From Candidatus Thiovulum imperiosus (GTDB lineage Bacteria; Campylobacterota; Campylobacteria; Campylobacterales; Thiovulaceae): a DNA stretch of 64,000 nucleotides. The position numbers and the translations under genes were made by a program. Below are positions 1 to 8,110 of this stretch, piece after piece (position 1 is the stretch's first letter; the number at the start of each line of letters is the position of its first letter). A model generated the notes under the pieces. That model worked only from the letters and a program-made list of their open reading frames with translations. It was not told the origin of the DNA and searched no databases. The stretch is taken from assembly GCA_024281175.1 (NCBI GenBank), contig JAMJTW010000034.1, positions 1-64,000 of the forward strand, written 5' to 3'.

Positions 1-2
1 AC

Positions 3-368
3 CAACTTCGCAAAGACCCAGAAAAACGACTCTTTTCCGATAATTTTTCAGCAATAAATATGATGAGTCAGGAAGAGTTGAGTTCTGTAAAAACTGTATA
101 TCTCTATCTAATGGACGGAATTCGTGCTGTAAAGAAACATCGCTTTTCAGAAAAATCTGCTCCTGTTTTGAGAAAATTCATTACAGAAATTCTACTTTCT
201 ATCTTCAAAACCATTCCAGAAGAGACCGTTCAAAAATATGGACAATTTTACACTGTTGATACAGAGAATTTGAATTATATTATTAGAAAAGTGATAGAAA
301 ACTGTTTCGTTACAAGCGACTTTCATGAAGAAATAGAGAGACTCTCGACAAGAGAGAGAAAACTGTAA
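3..368 (+). CDS. Hypothetical protein, 5' end outside the window
   Basis: The reading frame is open from base 3 to the TAA at 366-368, so the gene probably starts upstream of the window; the first internal ATG is at 60. The visible part is a charged, predicted alpha-helical protein of about 120 residues with no signal peptide, membrane segment or motif I recognise. It converges on valS with a 44 bp spacer that contains a short copy of the GGGAG...ACTCC inverted-repeat ends. I assign no function. Confidence refers to it being coding, supported by the long open frame and a Glu/Lys-rich composition like its neighbours. Confidence 0.5.
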   Translation, partial: QLRKDPEKRLFSDNFSAINMMSQEELSSVKTVYLYLMDGIRAVKKHRFSEKSAPVLRKFITEILLSIFKTIPEETVQKYGQFYTVDTENLNYIIRKVIENCFVTSDFHEEIERLSTRERKL

Positions 369-383
369 AATTAGAGAAAATGA

Positions 384-411
384 GGGAGCAACCAAATAGC
401 CACTCCTAGAA
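384..411. repeat. Short remnant of the GGGAGTGAC inverted-repeat element
   Basis: A 28 bp stretch begins GGGAG, contains CCAAATAG and ends CCACTCCT. It resembles the two ends of the larger spacer elements (for example 57113-57242) joined without the interior. It lies in the convergent spacer between the first gene and valS. Confidence 0.4.
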
Positions 412-412
412 T

Positions 413-2965
413 TTAAAGATTTTCTAGTCTCTTCTTTTCTTCTAAAACTTTTTCTAATTTCTCTTTTGCTTCAGAGAGTCCCTTTCGGTTTTCTGCAATC
501 ACACTCTCTTTTGCATTTGCAAGAAACTTCTCATTTCCTAACATCTTTTCAAGTTTGAAAATTTCTTTCTCTAGTTTCTCTTCCTGTTTTCTAACTCTTT
601 TAAGAATTGGTTCCAAATCCAAAGAAGAAGCAGGTAAATAGGAAGTTAGATTGTCAGAAACATCTGAAAGGGAGTTTTCTATCTCACCAAATTCCACTTT
701 TCCAACTTTCGCTAACTTTTCAAGATAAGGTTTTGCAAACTCTAAATCTGTTTCACACTTTACAAAAACCTCATCAGCTTTTGAAACCCCAACTCCAGCT
801 TTTAGTCGTCGAATTGAAACGATGGCTTCGATTACAAGTTCAAAGTTTTCTGTTTCAGAAATCGCAACTGTTTCTGGAAACTTCTGTATCGAAATACTTA
901 CAGCTTCCTCCAAAGAAGTTCCGCCAAGTTCTTGAAATAGAGACTCTGAAATGAAAGGCATAAATGGGTGAAGAAGTTTCATCGACTCTCGGAAAATTGC
1001 ACCAAGTTCTGGAATTGCAGACTTATCTACTTTGGAAAGTTCTATTCCCCAATCACAGAAATCGTTCCAGAGGTATCTGTATAGAACTGTTGCACCATCA
1101 TTAAATCGATACTCATCTAAAAATCCTCGAGTTTCTGAAACTGCTTTGTAGAATTTAGAGAGCATATACTTTCCGAGAGGTGTGGAGATTTCTGTATCTT
1201 CCAGAGTTCCAAACTGATCTCCATTTAAAAGTAGATATTTACTTGCGTTGTAGAGTTTGTTTGTAAAATTCCTACTTAGCTCTAACTTATCTTCAGAAAG
1301 TTTTATATCTCGACCTTGAACAGCAAGAACTGCAAGAGTGAAGCGGAGAGCATCAGCAGAATACTTTTCAATCATATCAAGAGGGTCAATCACATTTCCC
1401 TTACTTTTACTCATCTTATCACCTTTCTCATCTCGAACAAGTGCATGAAGATATATATCTTTGAAAGGAAGCTCGCCTAAGAAGTGTTCGCCCATCATCA
1501 CCATTCTAGCCACCCAAAAGAAGAGAATATCGAAACCTGTAATTAGTAGTGAGTTTGGATAGAACTCTTTTTCAAAATCACTTTCCCAATTTAGAGTAGA
1601 GAAAGACCAGAGAGCTGAAGAGAACCAAGTATCGAGAACATCAGGGTCTTGAGAGATGTGTGTGTGTCCACATTTTGGGCAAGTTGTCTCATCTTCTGGA
1701 GTTTCAGAAGCCCACTCATGAGAACAGGAGTCGCAAGTGAAAACAGGAATTCGATGCCCCCACCAGAGTTGTCGAGAGATACACCAATCTCGAAGTTCGT
1801 CCATCCAAGCGTTATAGGAGTTTTGCCAATGTTTTGGGAAGAAACGGTTCTCCTCTTTCATTTTGGAAATCGAATTTTGTGCAACCTCTTTTTTTAAAAA
1901 CCATTGTGTAGAGATATATGGTTCAACAACATTTTTACATCGGTAGCAGTGTCCAACTTGGTTTTGATAAGGTTCTATCTTTTCTAAAAAGCCTTCTAAA
2001 TCTAGCTTTGCCACAATTTCATCTCTAGCCTCTAGTCTCTCTTTACCTTCAAACTCTCCACACTCTGAATTCAAAATTCCCTTTTCGTCAAAAATAGTGA
2101 GGAAATCTAAATTGTGTCGTTTTCCAACTTCATAATCGTTCGGGTCGTGAGCAGGTGTAACTTTTACAACTCCAGTTCCAAACTCCATATCAACATGAGA
2201 GTCAGCAATGATTTTCACTCTTCTTCCAATTAGAGGTAACTCTATCTCTTCGCCGATGAGGTTTGCATACCTCTTATCTTCAGGATTTACCATAACTGCT
2301 GTATCTCCAAAAAATGTTTCTGGTCGAGTTGTTGCAACTACAAGATAGGCATTTTGAGAAACTAGCGGGTATCTGATGTGATAGAGCTTTCCACTATTCT
2401 CTTCATACTCAACCTCAATATCACTTAAAGCTCCATCATGAGTACACCAATTTACTATATAGTTTCCTTTGACAATAAGTCCAGAGTCGTAAAGCTCTTT
2501 AAATGCTTTTGAAACTGCTTTTTTCAATCCATCGTCCATTGTAAATCGCTCTCGACTCCAAGCTGGAGAGACACCAAGTTTTCGGAGCTGATGAACCATT
2601 GTTGAACCACTCTTCTCTTTCCACTCCCAAACTCTTTCAAGAAACTTCTCTCTTCCTAACTCCTCTTTAGTAGTTCCCTCCGCTAGTAACTGCTTCTCAA
2701 CAACATTTTGAGTAGCAATTCCCGCATGGTCAGTTCCAGGTTGCCAAAGTGTTTTGAAACCGTCCATTCTTTTATATCTTATAATGATGTCTTGTAAAGT
2801 AAAAGTTAGTGAATGCCCAATATGAAGACTTCCCGTTACATTTGGCGGAGGCATCATAATTGTAAATGGCTCTTTTGTAGGAGAATTTCCATCTACTTCA
2901 AAATATCCTCTCTCTTCCCAAATTTTATAAAACTTCTCTTCTATCTCTTTTGGATTATATGCCAA
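413..2965 (-). CDS. valS: Valyl-tRNA synthetase
   Basis: Class I aminoacyl-tRNA synthetase that charges tRNA-Val in the cytoplasm. The HIGH signature (GSLHIGH, residues 45-51) and the KMSKS signature (about residues 518-522) are both intact. A Cys-rich zinc-type insertion (CDSC...CPKCG, about 410-435) lies in the connective-peptide region. The last 70 residues form the charged coiled coil typical of ValRS. At 850 residues it is full length for the family. The ATG at 2965 is followed by the normal ValRS N-terminus (YNP..IE..). It is monocistronic here, with convergent and divergent neighbours. Two copies of the GATGAGGT octamer (768, 2255) lie inside it. Confidence 0.97.
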   Translation of the reverse strand: MAYNPKEIEEKFYKIWEERGYFEVDGNSPTKEPFTIMMPPPNVTGSLHIGHSLTFTLQDIIIRYKRMDGFKTLWQPGTDHAGIATQNVVEKQLLAEGTTKEELGREKFLERVWEWKEKSGSTMVHQLRKLGVSPAWSRERFTMDDGLKKAVSKAFKELYDSGLIVKGNYIVNWCTHDGALSDIEVEYEENSGKLYHIRYPLVSQNAYLVVATTRPETFFGDTAVMVNPEDKRYANLIGEEIELPLIGRRVKIIADSHVDMEFGTGVVKVTPAHDPNDYEVGKRHNLDFLTIFDEKGILNSECGEFEGKERLEARDEIVAKLDLEGFLEKIEPYQNQVGHCYRCKNVVEPYISTQWFLKKEVAQNSISKMKEENRFFPKHWQNSYNAWMDELRDWCISRQLWWGHRIPVFTCDSCSHEWASETPEDETTCPKCGHTHISQDPDVLDTWFSSALWSFSTLNWESDFEKEFYPNSLLITGFDILFFWVARMVMMGEHFLGELPFKDIYLHALVRDEKGDKMSKSKGNVIDPLDMIEKYSADALRFTLAVLAVQGRDIKLSEDKLELSRNFTNKLYNASKYLLLNGDQFGTLEDTEISTPLGKYMLSKFYKAVSETRGFLDEYRFNDGATVLYRYLWNDFCDWGIELSKVDKSAIPELGAIFRESMKLLHPFMPFISESLFQELGGTSLEEAVSISIQKFPETVAISETENFELVIEAIVSIRRLKAGVGVSKADEVFVKCETDLEFAKPYLEKLAKVGKVEFGEIENSLSDVSDNLTSYLPASSLDLEPILKRVRKQEEKLEKEIFKLEKMLGNEKFLANAKESVIAENRKGLSEAKEKLEKVLEEKKRLENL

Positions 2966-3045
2966 GATTTCCCTTTTTTTGGGTGAATTTTATCGAAAAG
3001 AAAAAATTTCTTGCTTGAATAAGATGATTTATTATCGATATAATA

Positions 3046-3882
3046 GTGTGTATAAAATTTATAAAAAGAAAAGCAGTGTATAAACTAGAAGATTTAGAAT
3101 GTGTGTTTATAGATACTTATAAGAAGAAAAACTTTCTATTTGCTGTGCATGGCAATCAGACTTTTATTGGAGATATTACTAAAGTAAGGGCGGAAGTTGG
3201 TAGCAGTTTTGGGATGTTTCAAAAATATTTTAAAAAAGAGTGCTTCTTAGATGTTCAGGTTGGTGAAAAACAAGTAACTTTAATAGATGACAATTGTTTT
3301 TACAATATGCATGATATGTTGCGAGTGAATTTATCAGAACATAGAAAAAATATAACTAAATTAGAGAAACTTCATGAGTTTGCTTTAATGAATTTAGATA
3401 GTATTGACTCTGAAAGATGCTTGAGAGATTTTAATTTAGTTGAGCAAAAACTTTTTAATAAACAGCAAGTTGAAAAGAAATTTAATATAGCAGAATTAAA
3501 ACTATATCCAGCAGTTTTTACAAAGTCTCAAAATGGCTACCTCATCGCTATTCCAAATTGTAAAGTATTTTCACAAGGAGACTCTTTAGAAGATGGAACT
3601 AAAAATATTCGAGAAGCATTAACTATCTATTTAAGCACAAAAGAGAAAATTCCAGATTTTGATTTTGAAGAAATAAAAAGAAACTTAGCAGAAAATGAGA
3701 CTCTCATTATTATTGAACCTGATAGGACTCTTTTAAATAAACTAATCAAAAAAGGAAAAGCAAAAAGAGTAAATATAACAATTGACGAATATCTTTTAGA
3801 GTTTACAGACTTAAGAGCAAAAGAGTTAAATACTTCAAGAAGTGCTTTAATTGAAAGTGGATTGAGGGCAATTTTATATTGA
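3046..3882 (+). CDS. HicB-like antitoxin with an extra N-terminal domain
   Basis: The C-terminal half resembles a HicB antitoxin: a HicB fold (about residues 152-200, with YPAV, NGY, GDSLEDG and EAL..YL) followed by a ribbon-helix-helix DNA-binding tail (about 240-276). The first 145 residues form a separate mixed alpha/beta region that I do not recognise. No HicA-like partner of about 60 residues is adjacent. Starts are GTG at 3046 or GTG at 3076; neither has a strong ribosome-binding site. Its TGA overlaps the TTG start of the next gene by four bases, so the two are probably translationally coupled. HicB proteins normally repress their own operon and neutralise the HicA RNase; that role is inferred from family only. 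Confidence 0.6.
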   Translation: MCIKFIKRKAVYKLEDLECVFIDTYKKKNFLFAVHGNQTFIGDITKVRAEVGSSFGMFQKYFKKECFLDVQVGEKQVTLIDDNCFYNMHDMLRVNLSEHRKNITKLEKLHEFALMNLDSIDSERCLRDFNLVEQKLFNKQQVEKKFNIAELKLYPAVFTKSQNGYLIAIPNCKVFSQGDSLEDGTKNIREALTIYLSTKEKIPDFDFEEIKRNLAENETLIIIEPDRTLLNKLIKKGKAKRVNITIDEYLLEFTDLRAKELNTSRSALIESGLRAILY

Positions 3883-4142
3883 AAGATAATTATGAGAAAG
3901 ATTTGCTTGAAAGTTTTGAAAAAGGAGAGTGGGAAAGTGTTGAAAACTTGGAAGCTCGAAAAGATGAATTGCAAAGTTATGCAACTTTTTCTAAAAAAGC
4001 CATATCTTTAAGATTGCCAGAAAATGATTTACATGAAATCAAAAAGATAAGTTTAAAAAATGGACTTCCTTATCAAAATATTATACAGATATTAGTTCAT
4101 CAATTTGTTTCTGGAAAAATAGAACTAAAACTTCAAAATTAG
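3879..4142 (+). CDS. CopG-type ribbon-helix-helix antitoxin
   Basis: An 87-residue protein. The acidic N-terminus (LLESFEKGEWESV) followed by a ribbon-helix-helix region (about residues 40-80; ISLRLPENDL ... NGLPYQNIIQILVHQFVSG) matches the CopG antitoxin family often found in type II toxin-antitoxin pairs (PF12441-like, from memory). The start is TTG at 3879, overlapping the stop of the HicB-like gene. No toxin gene follows; instead there is a hairpin terminator and then a second, broken copy of this gene's 5' region. It is either an orphan antitoxin or partners the unidentified N-terminal domain encoded upstream. Confidence 0.65.
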   Translation: MKDNYEKDLLESFEKGEWESVENLEARKDELQSYATFSKKAISLRLPENDLHEIKKISLKNGLPYQNIIQILVHQFVSGKIELKLQN

Positions 4143-4160
4143 AGACTTTTGTCTCTATTT
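4141..4160 (+). terminator. Hairpin terminator after the CopG-type gene
   Basis: Perfect AGAGAC / GTCTCT stem (4141-4146 and 4151-4156) with a TTTT loop, directly at the stop codon of the upstream gene. The downstream T-run is short. Confidence 0.5.
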
Positions 4161-4182
4161 CCAATATATAAAGGATAAGAAA

Positions 4183-4224
4183 ATGCAAGAACTAGGAGTA
4201 GCAGAAGCTCAAAAATCTTTTTAG
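4183..4224 (+). pseudogene. Truncated start of a Phd/YefM-like antitoxin gene
   Basis: A good ribosome-binding site (AAAGGA, 7 bases before the ATG at 4183) precedes only 13 codons, reading MQELGVAEAQKSF, then TAG. This resembles the first residues of Phd/YefM/RelB-type antitoxins and then breaks off where the duplicated CopG fragment begins. The assignment is tentative because the peptide is so short. Confidence 0.35.
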
Positions 4225-4229
4225 AGTAG

Positions 4230-4321
4230 GATTTGCTTGAAAGTTTTGAAAGTGGAGAGTGGAAAAGTGTTGAAAACTTGGAAGCTCGAAAAGATGAATT
4301 GCAAAGTTATGCAACTTTTTC
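4230..4321 (+). pseudogene. Duplicated 92 bp fragment of the CopG-type antitoxin gene
   Basis: Bases 4230-4321 repeat 3900-3991 with three mismatches in 92, so it is a recent direct duplication of codons 8-37 of the upstream antitoxin. It has no start and ends abruptly where a spacer inverted-repeat element begins. The surrounding 4.14-4.41 kb spacer therefore consists only of toxin-antitoxin debris and repeat. Confidence 0.85.
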
Positions 4322-4405
4322 GGGAGAAAACACTCTGAGGGAGGGTAGCGATTGAAGAGTCTGCAATTTGAGATAGACTCTTCGCATTTATTTAGAGTGG
4401 AAATT
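4322..4405. repeat. Truncated copy of the spacer inverted-repeat element
   Basis: It contains ACTCTGAGGGAGG and the central palindrome in which GAGTCT and AGACTC flank ATTTGAGAT-like sequence, as in the copies at 43501-43588 and 57113-57242. The left GGGAGTGAC end is missing. Confidence 0.5.
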
Positions 4406-4408
4406 CTA

Positions 4409-6007
4409 TTAGAAAATAAGCTGAAGAATATTTCCAGCGACCATTGTCCAGAAAGCTATTTTATAAAACTTAATTGGGTCTCTTTCTAAAAGAGGTGCGT
4501 GAGGATTGTGTAAAGGTGCGATATTATCGTGATTTTTCAAATCATAAAGAATTTCAGAATAGTGTTTATATCGATTTTCAGTTGAAGCAGTAACCATTTT
4601 TGAAATTACTGTATCGAGCCATTTTGGAACTGCCTTATTTATTTCAGAAACTAGTTTTGGCTCTATCTTAAAAGTTGGATTTTGAAAAGGCTCTATCTCT
4701 CCATAAGGATAAATTCCAGTGAATGTTTTATATAGAGTTACACCAATTGCAAAAATTTCACTCTGTTCAGAAATAGGTTCACCTTTAAATCTTTCAGGAG
4801 ATAGAAAAGATGGAGTTCCAGCACGATTTGAAATAGAGAATATTTCAGTCATAGAGCCGAAATCTACCAATTTGAAATCATCACCTGTGTCAATTATATT
4901 ATCAGGTTTGATATCACCATGAACTAAGTTGAATTTGAGAAGATATTGAGAAGCTGTAAGCAAGGTTCTTAAAAGTTCAATACCTCTATCTACGGAGACT
5001 TTATTTAAAGGTTCACCATCTATCTTTTCCATAAGATAATATCTTGCGGTTCTCTCTCCAGGAACTATAACTTTTGGAAATATTGTAGACTTAATTCGTT
5101 TTCCATTCCAAACTTCTCTAACATAGAGATTTAGAAATTTTTGACTTATTTCAGCTTCAAGAGGTGGAAATTTCAAGATATACTCATCTCCCATATTTTC
5201 GACAAGCCAAACTCGTTTCTTTGCATCTAAAGGAGATTTTAAATAGAAGCCATCTATATTAATACCTTTTCTCAAATCTTTTAATATCTCTAGCTCTTCT
5301 GAACTATCATCACTACTAATTTTGCTCTTTTCTAAAATTCTAACAACAACTGCTGAAACATCGTCGATGAGGTTTCCAAATCTCTTTTTATCAACATATT
5401 TAACAAGAGAAGTAGCCATAAGAGGAGTCTTTTCAACTATTTCATTGTTATCTAACTCATTATATAATCCATCAGAACAGAGAAGAATATAATCATTTCT
5501 CTCTAAATTATTTTCAAAAATATATGGTGTCTCTTTTTCACTCATACCAATAGCTTTAGAGAGATAAGAGCGATTTCCATCATTTAAAATATGGTCATTT
5601 GAGAGTAGAGAAACCTCATCATCTCTAACTATGTAAATCCTACTATCACCAAGATTTGCACCATAAATTCTATTTTCTGAAATAACTACAACAGCAAGAG
5701 TTGTTAAAAATTCAGGTTGCCCATACTCATTTATTGACTCAAAATAGAGTGTCTGATTTATAGCTTTAATACTCTCTTCCAAAGTTTTTGAAATAGTCCA
5801 ACTTTCAGGTTTTAATCTAAAACTATTTATGAGATATTTCACTGTTTTTGAAGATGCCTTTTTTGCCTCTTTTACACTACCAACACCATCACATAAAACA
5901 GCAATTGTTAAATTGTCAAAACTCTTTACATCAAAACTATCCTCACTCAGTAATGAAGTTCCTTTTGCTAATCCAAAAGAGGAGACATTTAAATTTGATT
6001 TTTCCAT
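4409..6007 (-). CDS. Bifunctional PP2C phosphatase / serine-threonine kinase
   Basis: A two-domain signalling protein that should both phosphorylate and dephosphorylate Ser/Thr on proteins. Residues 8-225 are a PP2C-type phosphatase: E22/D23, the metal-binding DG (40-41), LGDSR (119-123), SDG (178-180) and DD (215-216). Residues about 255-500 are a protein kinase: likely ATP-binding lysine K279, catalytic loop HGDIKPDN (363-370), DFG (382-384) and SPERF (403-407). A single hydrophobic segment at 514-531 probably anchors it with both domains in the cytoplasm. The glycine-rich loop is weak. Kinase-phosphatase fusions of this kind are known in Campylobacterota, often near nitrate genes; no such genes are nearby here. 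Confidence 0.9.
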   Translation of the reverse strand: MEKSNLNVSSFGLAKGTSLLSEDSFDVKSFDNLTIAVLCDGVGSVKEAKKASSKTVKYLINSFRLKPESWTISKTLEESIKAINQTLYFESINEYGQPEFLTTLAVVVISENRIYGANLGDSRIYIVRDDEVSLLSNDHILNDGNRSYLSKAIGMSEKETPYIFENNLERNDYILLCSDGLYNELDNNEIVEKTPLMATSLVKYVDKKRFGNLIDDVSAVVVRILEKSKISSDDSSEELEILKDLRKGINIDGFYLKSPLDAKKRVWLVENMGDEYILKFPPLEAEISQKFLNLYVREVWNGKRIKSTIFPKVIVPGERTARYYLMEKIDGEPLNKVSVDRGIELLRTLLTASQYLLKFNLVHGDIKPDNIIDTGDDFKLVDFGSMTEIFSISNRAGTPSFLSPERFKGEPISEQSEIFAIGVTLYKTFTGIYPYGEIEPFQNPTFKIEPKLVSEINKAVPKWLDTVISKMVTASTENRYKHYSEILYDLKNHDNIAPLHNPHAPLLERDPIKFYKIAFWTMVAGNILQLIF

Positions 6008-6162
6008 TTTTAATAACTTTTATAATAAGTATAGATTAAAGAAACTTAAATAATATTTATATTAGATTTTATAATAGTGCCGTATAGAGCTTTTATATAT
6101 ATATTTAAAAAAAAAATAAGTTTTATTAGTGTGCCTTTTCCTAATTTAAAAGTTATAAAATA

Positions 6163-6402
6163 CTCTATTTTCATAAGTTCTTTAAATTCCAAGGAAAAGA
6201 ATCCCCACTTGAAACTTTAGGAATTAAACTCAAAAATAGATTTTCTATTCCCACCGAACCTGGAAAAATTGTTGGAAAATAGCCTGTTGAGATAAACAAA
6301 ATTTTGGAGTTTCAAGGTTTTTAGATTCGAGATGGGAAAAGTTGGAAACTTACAGAAAAAGAAAGAGAATTTGGAATAGATGTTCCTGAAAATTTTTCTT
6401 AA
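6163..6402 (+). pseudogene. Degenerate phage antirepressor-type gene fragment
   Basis: One frame can be read continuously from about 6163 to TAA 6402 except for two in-frame TAG stops (6280-6282 and 6328-6330). The reading (FKFQGKESPLETLGIK, then RFSIPTEPGKIVGK, then KILEFQGF and GKSWKLTEKEREFGIDV) has the style of KilA-C/phage antirepressor C-termini that sense a second domain. There is no start codon or ribosome-binding site. The rest of the 6008-6476 spacer is very AT-rich and holds nothing else I recognise. Confidence 0.6.
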
Positions 6403-6476
6403 ATTAAATGTAAAATAGATGTATAGTTAATTGTCCGCAATATAAATAGCGGATAAATGGTTATTTATTCAAAAAA

Positions 6477-7256
6477 CTAGAAATTCTTAATAAGAAGCTC
6501 TTGCTTTAAATTTCCTCTAAATTTTGCATTGAGTGAGTAATTTGTTTGAACCTCAACAATTTCAAAATCTTCATAAAGCTCTCTAATAAATGAGTCATCA
6601 TTATAGGAGAGCAAAAACTTTCCAGAGATATTTTTCAGAGTATCTCTTAATCTCACATGGTCATCTTTTCCAAATCCACCACCCTTGTAATACTTTTCAG
6701 TTTTAAAATATGGTGGGTCAAGATAGAAGAAACTTTCCTGATGGTCATACTCTTTTATAAGTCTCTCAAAATCCAGATTTTCTATTTGAACACCTTTTAA
6801 TCTTCTGCTCCAAACCTCAAAATCTCTAACAAGTTGCTTTGGCTTTCGACCTTTTGCCATAGCGAAACTTTGCTGTTTGCCTCCAAATGAGTAGGTGATG
6901 AGGAAAAGATAGAAAAAAGCTCTCTCAATATCGTTTCGAGGTTTCAGAATTCCATCTCTAATTTGGAAAAAGAGTTCTCTACTTGGTAGAAGTCTGGAGA
7001 GATAAAGCGATAGAGTTTGAGGTCTATATTTGATTTGAGTATGGAGATTGATAAGCTCAGAGTTGAAATCATTTACAATCTCAATACACTCTTTACATGT
7101 CAGCTTCTCTTTTGCATAGAAGATAGCAAGACCTCCTCCAAAGACTTCTATATATCTTTTATGAGGAGGCATTAGCTCTAAGATTTGCTTGGATAACTTT
7201 CTCTTTCCACCAACCCAAGCGAAAGATGGAAGCAGTGGTTTATGCTTCTTTTCTAT
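6477..7256 (-). CDS. DNA adenine methylase (Dam/D12 class), start codon apparently lost
   Basis: An S-adenosylmethionine-dependent N6-adenine methyltransferase. DPPY is at residues 152-155 counted from the ATG at 7172. Counting from that ATG omits the family's first motif, but the frame remains open upstream to a TGA at 7260-7262 and there encodes FAWVGGKRKL, the conserved SAM-binding start of Dam-class enzymes. No ATG, GTG or TTG lies in this upstream stretch; an ATA at 7254-7256 sits where the start would be expected. Either ATA is used or a point mutation has silenced the gene. It lies in the phage island, and a remnant of its 3' part recurs at 39803-39853. Target specificity is unknown, though GATC is the common Dam target. 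Confidence 0.8.
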   Translation of the reverse strand: MEKKHKPLLPSFAWVGGKRKLSKQILELMPPHKRYIEVFGGGLAIFYAKEKLTCKECIEIVNDFNSELINLHTQIKYRPQTLSLYLSRLLPSRELFFQIRDGILKPRNDIERAFFYLFLITYSFGGKQQSFAMAKGRKPKQLVRDFEVWSRRLKGVQIENLDFERLIKEYDHQESFFYLDPPYFKTEKYYKGGGFGKDDHVRLRDTLKNISGKFLLSYNDDSFIRELYEDFEIVEVQTNYSLNAKFRGNLKQELLIKNF

Positions 7257-7381
7257 TTTTCAACTCCCAATTGTATCCCTATTTTGTGAATATAGTCTGA
7301 CAAACTATCTAGTTTATTTTTTAAATCATAAGTATCTTTTCCCTTCTCTTCAAGAACAAATATCTTCTGCTGTATGACAGA
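7248..7381 (-). pseudogene. 3' tail of a gene truncated by the IS element
   Basis: On the minus strand a frame runs from the IS630 left end to a TAG at 7248-7250, encoding about 43 residues (ending KLDSLSDYIHKIGIQLGVEK). It has the look of a small helical phage protein. Its stop overlaps the presumed start of the methylase. The 5' part is not found on the far side of the IS, so the insertion was accompanied by loss or rearrangement. Confidence 0.4.
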
Positions 7382-7398
7382 TAAGCACTTGCAAATAA

Positions 7399-7881
7399 TT
7401 AACACAGCATAAAATTAGTACCATAATGTATAAGTATTTCTTCTATATTGGCAAATAGAGTTTCAAAAGAAGTATATGCAGATATACTAAGCCAATGTTC
7501 TTTCATCTGTTTCCATAAAAGTTCTATCTTGTTTAAATGAGGAGAGTATGGAGGAAGATAGAGTAAGTGCAATCCTAAATTACGCCATTCTTGTAATTTT
7601 CCTTTAAAAACATTGCTAGTATGGATAGGAGCATTGTCAAGAATAACAAAACTTTTCTTTTCTATTTTAGAAGCAAAGTCGTCAAAAATGGCAATAGTCA
7701 TATCACTATCTAAAGTATCTGTTGTCATATACGGAAATAATTTTTTCCCATCTGAAGAGAGAAAACCACTAACATTAATATTTTTAGATTTTGTTTTTGG
7801 AAGCAACAATCTTGTGTTTATTTCTTGCCCCTCCCTTTTTTCATTGCAATTTTTTTGCTTTGTTCCCACTCTTTTCTCCAA
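7399..7881 (-). pseudogene. IS630 transposase, C-terminal DDE part
   Basis: It carries LDNAPIHTS (the second catalytic aspartate region), LPPYSPHLNKIE (third acidic residue) and LLWKQMKEHWL, all diagnostic of IS630 transposases. The region with the first catalytic aspartate (usually DExGF or similar) is missing, so the enzyme cannot be active. Recognisable homology starts about 25 residues into the frame; the beginning is out-of-frame read-through. It partners the N-terminal fragment at 7818-8060. Confidence 0.85.
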
Positions 7882-8060
7882 CCTCCAAGAGTATTTCTAT
7901 TGACTTTAAATATTTCAACAAGCTCTTTAATCATTTTACCCTCATGCAATAACAATAGAGATTGGGCTTTTCGTCTTATAAAATAGCTATTACTGTTTTT
8001 TACCATTCCATCAAGAATAGATATATCTTCCTTGGTTAATTCTAACTTTTTCTTCTTCAT
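7818..8060 (-). pseudogene. IS630 transposase, N-terminal helix-turn-helix part
   Basis: 80 residues beginning with a Lys-rich stretch and a helix-turn-helix region (RRKAQSLLLLHEGK ... EIFKVNRNTLGGW), the DNA-binding N-terminus of IS630 transposases. It overlaps the catalytic fragment by 64 bases in another frame. The deletion that joined them removed the middle of the protein. Confidence 0.75.
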
Positions 8061-8110
8061 AAATGTAATTTTATGCTAATTTTAATACAAGTAAGTGCTT
8101 AAATGAAAGA

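Larger units (their letters stand above)
7384..8099 (-). mobile_element. IS630-family element, internally deleted
   Basis: A 716 bp element bounded by 35 bp imperfect inverted repeats: both ends share AAGCACTT at the tip and AGCATAAAATTA at the inner end. It is flanked by TA dinucleotides (7382-7383 and 8100-8101), the target duplication expected of IS630/Tc1-mariner elements. Complete IS630 elements are over 1 kb with a transposase of about 330 residues. Here only the N-terminal helix-turn-helix part and the C-terminal catalytic part remain, in different frames. Confidence 0.9.

Noticed and set aside
607-954. Plus-strand open frame inside valS
   Set aside because: Antisense shadow; Lys/Gln-rich low-complexity translation with no ribosome-binding site.
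7189-7377. Plus-strand frame of 62 codons next to the IS
   Set aside because: It overlaps the methylase N-terminal motif on the other strand and has no homology or ribosome-binding site.
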